From NCBI GenBank assembly GCA_965232455.1, contig OZ246981.1, positions 2,914,001-2,978,000 on the forward strand: a stretch of DNA of 64,000 bases. Direction: 5' to 3'. Below are positions 25,779 to 32,991 of the stretch, piece by piece; position 1 is the stretch's first letter; each line of letters begins with the position of its first letter. The notes under the pieces were generated by a model. It made no database searches. It saw only the letters and a program-made list of their open reading frames with translations, and was not told the DNA's origin. This DNA is from JBFGFX01 sp965232455. GTDB lineage: Bacteria; Pseudomonadota; Gammaproteobacteria; Steroidobacterales; Woeseiaceae. The translations under genes were made by a program, and so were the position numbers.

Positions 25779-26825
25779 ATGACCGACACCGATCCGCACT
25801 ACGTTGCGCTGGCGCTCCAGCTTACCTGCCCGACCGTCAACAAACTGTCGAACGACGAGACGCGTCAGGCCATGCTGCAAACGATCGAACGTGTCGGTTA
25901 CCACCTGAACGGCAGTAAGGCGCTGGTTGGTCCGGACGTAAGGCTTGTCGTCCTTCCGGAGTATTTCATGACCGGCTATCCGCTCGGCGAAACGATTCCC
26001 GGCTGGGCCGAAAAAGCCGCCATCGCGCCGGACGGGCCCGAATACGACGCGCTCGCCAAAGTTGCCCAGGACGGCAACGTATTCCTGTCAGGCAACGTTT
26101 ACGAAACGGACGAACACTTTCCGGACATTTACTTCCAGACCTCTTTCCTCATAGACCCTTCCGGCACGACGGTTTTGCGCTACCGCCGGCTCGTCTCCAT
26201 GTTCGCACCGACACCGCACGACGTGTGGGACAAATACCTGGACATCTACGGCATCGACGCCGTTTTCCCGGTGGCCGACACCGAGATCGGCCGCCTCGCC
26301 TGCTGCGCGTCGGAAGAGATCCTGTATCCGGAGATATGCCGCGCGCACGCCATCCGCGGCGCGGAGGTCATACTGCACTCGAGCAGCGAAGTCGCCAGCA
26401 CGGGGCTCACCCCAAAGGACGTCGCCAAGCGGGCGCGCGCGATCGAAAACATCGTCTACGTCGTGTCCTGCAACAGCGGCGGCATCGCAGACTCGCCGAT
26501 CCCGGCGAATTCGGTCGACAGCATGTCGAAAATCGTGGATTTTCACGGCCACGTGCTGGCCGCCGCGACGATCGGCGAGAGCATGGTCGCCAATGCCGAA
26601 CTGGATCTCGCCGCGCTGCGGCGTTACCGGCGCCGGCCCGGCATGCCGAACGTGCTGGCGCGGCAGCGCCTCGAGCTGTTCGCGGAAGCGTATGCCAAAA
26701 ATACGATTTATCCGGGCAACACGTTGCTCGACGACGCCGGCGAGCACGTTGTGCCCGAACGCTCTCACTTCGTCGAAACGCAGCGCCGGGCGATCGACGA
26801 ACTCGTCAAAAAAAACCTTATATAA
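25779..26825 (+). CDS. Nitrilase-fold protein with Ser at the nucleophile position
   Basis: 348 residues, cytoplasmic (no signal peptide). Glu61 in VVLPEYFMTGYP is the general base. At the Lys position the protein has Arg137 (VLRYRRLVSMF). The nucleophile elbow reads GRLACCASEEILYPEICRA. Counting six residues back from the Pro of PE gives Ser178, and the acidic residue two places on (E180) is kept as in CxE. C175 and C176 lie just before. It is thus a Glu-Arg-Ser set instead of Glu-Lys-Cys, unless a two-residue insertion moves Cys176 into place. Last gene of the operon from 19685. Confidence 0.85.
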   Translation: MTDTDPHYVALALQLTCPTVNKLSNDETRQAMLQTIERVGYHLNGSKALVGPDVRLVVLPEYFMTGYPLGETIPGWAEKAAIAPDGPEYDALAKVAQDGNVFLSGNVYETDEHFPDIYFQTSFLIDPSGTTVLRYRRLVSMFAPTPHDVWDKYLDIYGIDAVFPVADTEIGRLACCASEEILYPEICRAHAIRGAEVILHSSSEVASTGLTPKDVAKRARAIENIVYVVSCNSGGIADSPIPANSVDSMSKIVDFHGHVLAAATIGESMVANAELDLAALRRYRRRPGMPNVLARQRLELFAEAYAKNTIYPGNTLLDDAGEHVVPERSHFVETQRRAIDELVKKNLI

Positions 26826-26834
26826 GCGTCGGAC

Positions 26835-27335
26835 TCAATCGCGAATGTCGGCGTAGGCCGGGTCCAGCTCTTCATACGCCGCCCAGTCCGTCGAGACGCA
26901 AAATTCGTCAACCAGCGTGCGTTGAAAAAGGCGGTCGTTCCTGAACCAATGCCAGACACGCGCCCTCGCCTGACCGTCGTCGCTGATCTGTATCATCTCG
27001 TAGAGATAGAGGTCCGGCTCGCCCACGCGCGTCCAGTGCAGCATCATCGTGCGCTGGTGCTCGTCGAGATCGACGGCGGCAGCCCACCCGTCGATGTCGG
27101 TGTCGAAGTAGAGCCGGCCGCCCCTGATCTCGGCGGGGAAATCGCGCGTGTCGGTCCGTCCGTCGGACCAGCGGTAGAGATTGGTCTGATGGTATTCGCG
27201 GTCGCCGCGGATCCGGCAGAGCAGACGCGACTTGTGCTCATCCGTCTTGTTGCCGGCCGCGTCGTAATACCGGTAGTACCCTTCCCAGACGCCTTCGTGG
27301 CGAGCCAGCAGCGGCATCGCTTTCCGTAAAGACAT
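26835..27335 (-). CDS. Calycin-like (DUF3598-like) small protein
   Basis: 166 residues, no signal peptide. The pattern resembles the N-terminal half of DUF3598/lipocalin-like proteins: HEGVWEGYYRYYDAAGNKTD, then HQTNLYRWSDGRTDTRDF, DTDIDGWAAAVDLDE and YLYEMIQISDDGQARARVW. The alternation of W, Y and charged residues suggests an eight-strand barrel that binds a ligand. It follows the FAD oxidase by six bases in the same operon. The assignment to DUF3598 is tentative. Confidence 0.5.
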   Translation of the reverse strand: MSLRKAMPLLARHEGVWEGYYRYYDAAGNKTDEHKSRLLCRIRGDREYHQTNLYRWSDGRTDTRDFPAEIRGGRLYFDTDIDGWAAAVDLDEHQRTMMLHWTRVGEPDLYLYEMIQISDDGQARARVWHWFRNDRLFQRTLVDEFCVSTDWAAYEELDPAYADIRD

Positions 27336-27341
27336 CGGCAG

Positions 27342-28928
27342 TCAGTCCAGGCCGAGTGAGCCGGGATTGACGCGCGTCTCGGGATCGAGCGCTTTTTTGA
27401 CGTCCTCGATCAGGCGCCACGATTCGGGCCGCAGTCCCTCGCGGTACGGATACGTTTTGCCGATTTGCATGTGAACGCCGCCCGCCTCGGAAAAAAGCGC
27501 GATGATCTCCCTGCGCAAGGTTTCGGTCACGGCGCGCGCCGCTTCGTTTTCCGCGAATCCGGGCATGGAGCGGAGCACGTTGTCCTCGACCGTGTCCTCA
27601 TGAATCTCGGTCATCGCATCGGGGGTGAAAAACACGGGCTCGATGACAAATCCGTTCGTGGAAATCAGCGCCAGCAAGAACCCGACGCCGATGCCGTGTT
27701 CGTCGATCTCGTCCCGATGATTCTCGAATATCGCGTTGATCGACGCGAGCGTCGAGCCGGCTTTCGAGTGCGGTACGATCGTGTGGATCGGCACCCAGCG
27801 TTCGCCGCGCGGACCGACGACGTTGTTCAAGGGCGTAAACGGGTTGGCGCGAAGTATCTTGGGGATGCTGTCCTCGATCTCCTTCCCGCCATGCGCAGTA
27901 CAAATTTTTCGCGCCTCCGCCAGTCCGTGTTCGGCAGCCCCCGTCGACTGCTCCTCGATCATGACGTGCAGCGAATACTGCACGTCTTTCATGTAACTGC
28001 GACCCGCGATCGCGAGTTTTGCAGAGTCCTTGATCGCGCCGAGCACGCTGCCGCTCGCTTTGACGACCCCGGCCAGCTTCTTGACGTCGCTCATGATGCT
28101 CTCGCGCTGCATCCTCACCTGCTGCAAATACGGATCGAACGCAAAACACTCGGCGGCGACATTCGCGCGGCCGATGGCGCTCATCGCGTTCACGATGGCG
28201 CTCTCGTCGGCGAAGTCGAATGAGGCGAAGCTGCGGGCCGTACACTCGGGAATCAGTCGCAGGGTCGCCGTGGCTTTGAACCCGAAAGCTCCGTTGTCGC
28301 AGGTGAAAAGACCCGTGAGGTCCGGCCCGAAATGCCGGAAAAACGGCGAGGCGTTTTTCTGCGCGCCCGCGCCGGTCCGGACGATGCTGCCGTCGGCAAG
28401 CACGACTTCCATGCCAATGACGGAGTCCGCCGCAGTGCCGTAACGCGCGGAACCCCAGAAAATACTGTTCTGTGAAAGCCCACCGCCCACCGTCGCGCGG
28501 ATTCCGGACAAGGTGCCCCAATACGGCGTGCGCAAACCGGTGCCGGCCAACGCATTGTGCAGGTCGTCCCAGGTGCAGCCGCACTGCACGGTCACGTACA
28601 TGTCCTCGGCGTTGATCTCGAGCACCTGATCCATGCGCCGCGTGTCGATGACGACGCTGCCCTCTTCCCTGGGCACGTAGCCGCTCGTATACGACATGCC
28701 GCCGCCGCGCGCGATGACGGCGTGTCCGGCGCGGACCACGGCGGTCACGATGTCGGCCAGCTCCCCGGTACTGGCCGGCTGCACGACGGCCAGCGCGGGC
28801 AGCCCCTTGGTGTGCACGTCCTGCGCGTAAAGCGTTACGCTGTGCTCGTCGGTGAGCAGAAACTGCTTGCCGACGATGGCGGCCAGCTCTTCGAGCAGGG
28901 ACGCCGGCCGGCTGCTGGCCAGGGACAT
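27342..28928 (-). CDS. FAD-linked oxidase (VAO/PCMH family)
   Basis: 528 residues. The FAD-binding domain has AVVQPASTGELADIV, AGHAVIARGGGMSYTSGY and GGGLSQNSIFWGSARYGTAA followed by VIGMEVVLADGSIVRTGAG. The C-terminal cap ends in DVKKALDPETRVNPGSLGL, as in glycolate oxidase GlcD and 4-cresol/eugenol oxidases. The usual flavinylation His is not obvious. It would oxidise an alcohol, phenol or hydroxy acid. Read from the operator at 28971 with the calycin-like gene. Confidence 0.88.
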   Translation of the reverse strand: MSLASSRPASLLEELAAIVGKQFLLTDEHSVTLYAQDVHTKGLPALAVVQPASTGELADIVTAVVRAGHAVIARGGGMSYTSGYVPREEGSVVIDTRRMDQVLEINAEDMYVTVQCGCTWDDLHNALAGTGLRTPYWGTLSGIRATVGGGLSQNSIFWGSARYGTAADSVIGMEVVLADGSIVRTGAGAQKNASPFFRHFGPDLTGLFTCDNGAFGFKATATLRLIPECTARSFASFDFADESAIVNAMSAIGRANVAAECFAFDPYLQQVRMQRESIMSDVKKLAGVVKASGSVLGAIKDSAKLAIAGRSYMKDVQYSLHVMIEEQSTGAAEHGLAEARKICTAHGGKEIEDSIPKILRANPFTPLNNVVGPRGERWVPIHTIVPHSKAGSTLASINAIFENHRDEIDEHGIGVGFLLALISTNGFVIEPVFFTPDAMTEIHEDTVEDNVLRSMPGFAENEAARAVTETLRREIIALFSEAGGVHMQIGKTYPYREGLRPESWRLIEDVKKALDPETRVNPGSLGLD

Positions 28929-28970
28929 CGAATTCTCCCGCGTTGGGTGTTCTGACAGAGTTGTATTATT

Positions 28971-28986
28971 AATATATCATTATAAC
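28971..28986. promoter_or_regulatory. Island operator, AATATA-TCAT-TATAAC
   Basis: Copy of the island palindrome in the 96-base divergent gap between the FAD oxidase (minus, start 28928) and the MDR reductase (plus, start 29025). One change from the best copy in the left arm. Confidence 0.5.
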
Positions 28987-29024
28987 ACCACCCGGTCTTC
29001 CTCTTTACCTTACGAGCTAGCGAC

Positions 29025-30017
29025 ATGACTGACAACACGCAGATTCTGCTGAAACGCCAGTGTGAAGGCATCCCCTCACCCGACGATTTCCAGTGCCACC
29101 GGGAGCCGCTCGCCGAACCGGGTCCTGGCGAGATGCTGTGCGAAACCGCGTACCTGTCGCTGGACCCCTATCTGCGCGGCAAAATCAGCGGCCGCCATCT
29201 CTCGGGCGCGATCCTGCCGGGACAGCTCATGGCGGGCGAAGCCGTCAGCCGCGTCGTTTCCTCGAACGACAGCGCGTTCGCGCCGGGAGATTTGATTGCA
29301 GCTCATTCGGGCTGGCAGACACACCCGATCGTCAACGCGGCGGACGCGCGCAAGCTGGACCCCTCGGTGGAACCCGCCTCGCTTTACCTCGGCATTCTCG
29401 GCATGCCCGGATTAACCGCCTACGCGGGACTGCTGCGGCTCGGCGAACCCGGGGAAGGCGACGTTGTCGTGGTCTCGGCGGCCTCCGGCGCGGTCGGCTC
29501 CATGGTCGGACAGATTGCGAAGATCAAAGGCTGCACCGTGGTCGGCGTCGCCGGCTCGCCGGACAAATGCGCGTGGGTCACGGACGTCGCGGGAATGGAC
29601 CGCTGCATCAACTACAAGACCGAGGACCTGCGCGAGGCGCTCAAACGCGACTGCCCGAACGGCATCGACGTTTATTTCGACAACGTCGGCGGCGACATGC
29701 TGCAGGCGGTCATGGAGCAGCTCGCCATCGGCGCGCGCGTGGTGCTGTGCGGGCTGATGTCGCAGTACAATACGACCGAGATGCCGCCCGGGCCGAACCC
29801 CGCGTTCATCATCAAAGCCCGCGCAACGGTGCGCGGCATGGTGGTTTACGATCACGAGGACCTGCGCGGGCAGTTCGTCGAGGACGCATCCAACTGGCTG
29901 AAGGAAGGCCGAATACGGTACCTGGAGGACGTCACCGAAGGCATCGAAAACGCGCCCGAGGCGTTCTCGCGTCTCATGCAGGGCAAAAACCACGGCAAGG
30001 CGATCGTCAAAGTGTAA
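29025..30017 (+). CDS. NADP-dependent MDR reductase (CurA type), paralogue of 21112
   Basis: 330 residues. Landmarks: LSLDPYLRGKISG, GIAGMPG-like LGILGMPGLTAYAGLLRLG, VVVVSAASGAVGSMVGQIAK, GVAGSPDKCAWVTDVAGMD, and IDVYFDNVGGDMLQAVMEQL. It ends with the family's KNHGKAIVKV. It reduces activated C=C bonds with NADPH. It is the last gene of the island on the plus strand and is followed by 173 bases with nothing recognisable. Confidence 0.9.
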   Translation: MTDNTQILLKRQCEGIPSPDDFQCHREPLAEPGPGEMLCETAYLSLDPYLRGKISGRHLSGAILPGQLMAGEAVSRVVSSNDSAFAPGDLIAAHSGWQTHPIVNAADARKLDPSVEPASLYLGILGMPGLTAYAGLLRLGEPGEGDVVVVSAASGAVGSMVGQIAKIKGCTVVGVAGSPDKCAWVTDVAGMDRCINYKTEDLREALKRDCPNGIDVYFDNVGGDMLQAVMEQLAIGARVVLCGLMSQYNTTEMPPGPNPAFIIKARATVRGMVVYDHEDLRGQFVEDASNWLKEGRIRYLEDVTEGIENAPEAFSRLMQGKNHGKAIVKV

Positions 30018-30190
30018 AAGAATGGATTCCGGTTTCTTGGCGATAAGATCGCGCGGCCCGACCAACGGCCGGAATCGAGACGATGGCGAGCGCCCGCTTG
30101 GCGCAACCGCCGGCGGCGTCTTAGAATCGGGGCTCGCGAAAACGCTTCGGCCCTCGGTCACCCGAAGCCGCAACTCGTAAGGACGAACTT

Positions 30191-30640
30191 ATGCGGCGAA
30201 GTCTCACTATTTTCCTGGCCTGTTCGCTGACGGTGGCGTCACAGCCTGCCTCCGCACAGGACGACAGCGCCGCGGCCGAACGCGCCCGCCTCGCCAATCA
30301 GCGTATACACGCGGAGTCGGAGCGCCTGGCCCGCGAACTCGAACGGCAACAACGCCTCGACGCCGAGACGCAACCGCGGCTCGCGGACGAAACAACCGAG
30401 AACCGCTCGATCGCGCCGGTTCAAGCCGAAGTCCGGCAACCGACCGACCCCCTGCTCCCGACGGCCGTTCCGAAGGTAAGCGCAGACGGAATGCGGGCCG
30501 GCGCCAAGGAGGAAGCCGCCGCGGATCTTTCCCGAAGACTGGAACAGTTGAGAACACTGGGAGAACTCTGGGACGCGGGCTACGTCAACGACGAAGAGTT
30601 CGAGCGGATCAAACGCAGAATCCTGGACAGCGACCCCTGA
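30191..30640 (+). CDS. Exported SHOCT-domain protein
   Basis: 149 residues. The signal peptide (LTIFLACSLTVASQPASAQ) is followed by a charged Ala/Arg/Glu helix (ARLANQRIHAESERLAREL) likely to form a coiled coil. The C-terminal SHOCT motif is LEQLRTLGELWDAGYVNDEE followed by FERIKRRIL. SHOCT is a short oligomerisation domain. The ATG follows AAGGA. No link to the catabolic island or the glucan locus is evident. Confidence 0.75.
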   Translation: MRRSLTIFLACSLTVASQPASAQDDSAAAERARLANQRIHAESERLARELERQQRLDAETQPRLADETTENRSIAPVQAEVRQPTDPLLPTAVPKVSADGMRAGAKEEAAADLSRRLEQLRTLGELWDAGYVNDEEFERIKRRILDSDP

Positions 30641-30701
30641 CCCGCAGCACGTTCGGACAGCCGGTGTACGGGCCCCGTGCGCGGCAGCCGGGAGGTCCGA
30701 G

Positions 30702-31916
30702 CTAGTCGTCCCGACTGAAGACCCGCACGTAGTCGATGAACATGCGTTGCGGAAAGACCGAATCGTCGATCGGTCCGCCGGCACGTCCCCAGGCGCCCCC
30801 GACTGCAATATTCAAAACCAGATGAAAGGGATGATCGTAGGGCCATGCGTTCCAGCCGGTGCCCTCGTTCACGTAGCTAAAGTACCGCGTATCGTCAGCG
30901 AATACGTCGATGCGTTCAGGCGACCACTCGAGCGCATAAACGTGGAAGGTCTCGTGGACGTCGTCGAGCAGAATCCGGCCCTTTCGTTGTTCCCACTTCA
31001 GCCAGTAATACGCCTCATTGTGCACGGTGCCGTGGACATGGCCCATCTGGTAGCCGACGTGCTCCATGATGTCGATCTCTCCGGAATTGGGCCAGGCATC
31101 GCAGGTGGCGCTGCCCTGCCAGTCTTCGCCGTCCTCGCAGGTCGTCGAATACCTGTACGGATCGCTCGGCAGCATCCAGATTGCAGGCCAGGTCCCCTGC
31201 CCGCGCGGCAACTTTGCCCGGACCTCGATGCGGCCGTAGAGGAAATCGCCTTTTCCGGCCGTATGCACCCGTCCCGACGTATAGGACGCACCGTCAAACC
31301 CCTCCTTGTGCGCCTCGATGACGAGCATGCCGTTTTCGATACGAAGATTCTTCGGCCGGGAGGTATATGCCTGATCTTCGTCATTGACTTTTCGCGGCGG
31401 CCAGACGTTCGCGCTCCACTTCGTCGTATCCAGCGTCTCGTCGTCGAATTCATCGCGCCAGACGAGCCGCCATGTATCGTCGCCCGGCTCCTTTGCGTGC
31501 ACGACGAGCGCGCTCAGCGTCGGCTCCCCCGCGGAAGCCTCGAAGCCGATGCTCAGCTCGCCGTCACCCACGATGACATCAGGCACGGTGACCGTAAGGG
31601 CCGACTCGATCTTGCCGTCGCGAAACAACATGACGTCCAGGTCGTCGATCACCCGCCGGCCTTCCGCGTAGGCATCGAATACACGTTCTCCGGCAGCGTA
31701 GTCTCGAGGCTCGGCGAAGTGGAACGTTACGTCGTAGCTGCCGTTCGCAATCGGGTACGCGATCTCGACATCGCCTTCACGGTAACTCCTGTAGAGGGCG
31801 GCGTCCTGTGATCCCTTGACGAGATCCATCTGCCCCACGATTCCGCCGGAGACGAACGACTCGGCCGCATAAACGGTACCGTCAATTCCGGTGTATGCAG
31901 GGCCGCCGACGTTCAC
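30702..31916 (-). CDS. GH16 beta-1,3-glucanase with malectin-like domain; 5' end apparently disrupted
   Basis: From GTG 31916 the frame encodes a malectin-like sugar-binding domain (about residues 1-140: VNVGGPAYTGIDGTVYAAE ... ALVVHAKEP). A GH16 catalytic domain follows with the signature GEIDIMEH (two Glu and the Asp of E-x-D-x-x-E) and VHGTVHNEAYYW. The same frame continues upstream of 31916 through LILAALLLTATGCQSDGK, a clear lipoprotein signal, but reaches a stop near 32060 without ATG, GTG or TTG. A matching ATG (32088, MKRACFGKIK) lies one frame off. A one-base shift in the signal peptide, or an unusual start, is implied. The intact product would be a surface laminarinase. Confidence 0.85.
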   Translation of the reverse strand: MNVGGPAYTGIDGTVYAAESFVSGGIVGQMDLVKGSQDAALYRSYREGDVEIAYPIANGSYDVTFHFAEPRDYAAGERVFDAYAEGRRVIDDLDVMLFRDGKIESALTVTVPDVIVGDGELSIGFEASAGEPTLSALVVHAKEPGDDTWRLVWRDEFDDETLDTTKWSANVWPPRKVNDEDQAYTSRPKNLRIENGMLVIEAHKEGFDGASYTSGRVHTAGKGDFLYGRIEVRAKLPRGQGTWPAIWMLPSDPYRYSTTCEDGEDWQGSATCDAWPNSGEIDIMEHVGYQMGHVHGTVHNEAYYWLKWEQRKGRILLDDVHETFHVYALEWSPERIDVFADDTRYFSYVNEGTGWNAWPYDHPFHLVLNIAVGGAWGRAGGPIDDSVFPQRMFIDYVRVFSRDD

Positions 31917-32095
31917 CGCAAATACCCGATCGGCGCCGGGAGATTCGGCCCCTTCGGAAACGGCGGTTTTGCCGTCGGACTGACAGCCCGTGGCCGTCAG
32001 CAGCAGCGCGGCCAGTATCAGACTTGGATGCTCTCCACGATTGTTGATTTTCCCAACCTTTTATCTTCCCGAAACAGGCGCGTTTCACTTGATTC

Positions 32096-32143
32096 TGACA
32101 GCGCTGTCATATAGATTTATAAGCCTAACTAGCAGCGCTGTCA
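32096..32143. promoter_or_regulatory. LacI-type operators of the glucan locus (one perfect, one partial)
   Basis: TGACAGCGCTGTCA at 32096-32109 is a perfect 14-base palindrome. TAGCAGCGCTGTCA at 32130-32143 keeps the right half. They lie in the divergent gap between the GH16 gene (minus) and the CBM9-like gene (plus). The same palindrome recurs at 52549 and, with one change, at 48610. Central CG palindromes of this form are typical of LacI-family regulators of glycan use; no LacI gene is in the window. Confidence 0.7.
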
Positions 32144-32164
32144 ATTGATAATCGGCAAGAATAT

Positions 32165-32986
32165 TTGCACGGCGCCTCGGGGAAATTGGCGACTGTAATC
32201 GTGGATCCTGAAACTACTTGGGAATGCCGGGTATCCGGCTGTCTGATCGGCGCGGCCGCTGTCGTCCTGCTGGGGTTACTGCCAATCGCGGCTTTTGCCG
32301 ATTCGCCGCATCTCGACGGCCGAACCGAATACAGCGCTCCGCTCGCGGCCAGGCCGCCGGTGATCGACGGTCTTGCGAGCGAAGCGGTCTGGGAACGGGC
32401 CCGCTGGCAGGACATCCGCCATCGATGGCTCGGGCCTGAATATTCGCCCGAAGATTTTGACGGTCGTTACAAGGTCGTCTGGACCCGGGACAGGATCTAC
32501 CTCCTCGCCGAGTTCGTCGACGACGTCCTGTTCGACAGCCACCGCGATCCGCTCGTCCAGTACTGGGACGACGACTGCCTGGAGATCTTTCTCGATGAAG
32601 ATCATTCCGGCGGAGAGCATCAGTTCAATCACAACGCCTTCGCCTATCATTTTTCGCTGGACAACCGGGCCATCGACATCGGTACCGATGAAAAGCCGCG
32701 TGACTACTCGCATCATGTCGACAGCCGCTGGCGCCAGGAAGGCGACCGTGTAGTCTGGGAGGTCTCCATCGACGTTTATGCCGACGATTACGTCGACGGC
32801 GCCGACGACAATCGCCCTGTCGAACTCACGCCAGGCAAGATCATGGGCCTGATGGTCGCCTATTGCGACAATGACGGTAGCGATCTGCGAGAAAATTTCA
32901 TCGGGTCCGAGGCCGTTCCCGTCGGCCCGAAAGACCGCGGATGGATCGATGCCGGCCTGTTCGGAACACTGATTCTTACCGAGTGA
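32165..32986 (+). CDS. Exported CBM9-like (carbohydrate-binding) protein
   Basis: About 260-273 residues. Start uncertain: TTG 32165, TTG 32186 or GTG 32201. All leave the hydrophobic signal SGCLIGAAAVVLLGLLPIAA then FADSPH. The body is the CBM9/DOMON-like sandwich: PPVIDGLASEAVWERARWQ, RYKVVWTRDRIYLLAEFVDD, WDDDCLEIFLDEDHSG, and WEVSIDVYADDY near the end. It probably binds glucan or oligosaccharide in the periplasm or outside. It leads a plus-strand operon with the phosphorylase and two GH17 genes, six bases before the next start. Confidence 0.75.
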   Translation: MHGASGKLATVIVDPETTWECRVSGCLIGAAAVVLLGLLPIAAFADSPHLDGRTEYSAPLAARPPVIDGLASEAVWERARWQDIRHRWLGPEYSPEDFDGRYKVVWTRDRIYLLAEFVDDVLFDSHRDPLVQYWDDDCLEIFLDEDHSGGEHQFNHNAFAYHFSLDNRAIDIGTDEKPRDYSHHVDSRWRQEGDRVVWEVSIDVYADDYVDGADDNRPVELTPGKIMGLMVAYCDNDGSDLRENFIGSEAVPVGPKDRGWIDAGLFGTLILTE

Positions 32987-32991
32987 CACTC

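Noticed and set aside
32108..32123. CATATA-GATT-TATAAG, which fits the island operator pattern, between the GH16 and CBM9-like genes
   Set aside because: It overlaps the LacI-type site and is more simply the -10 region of one of the glucan promoters; no island gene is adjacent.
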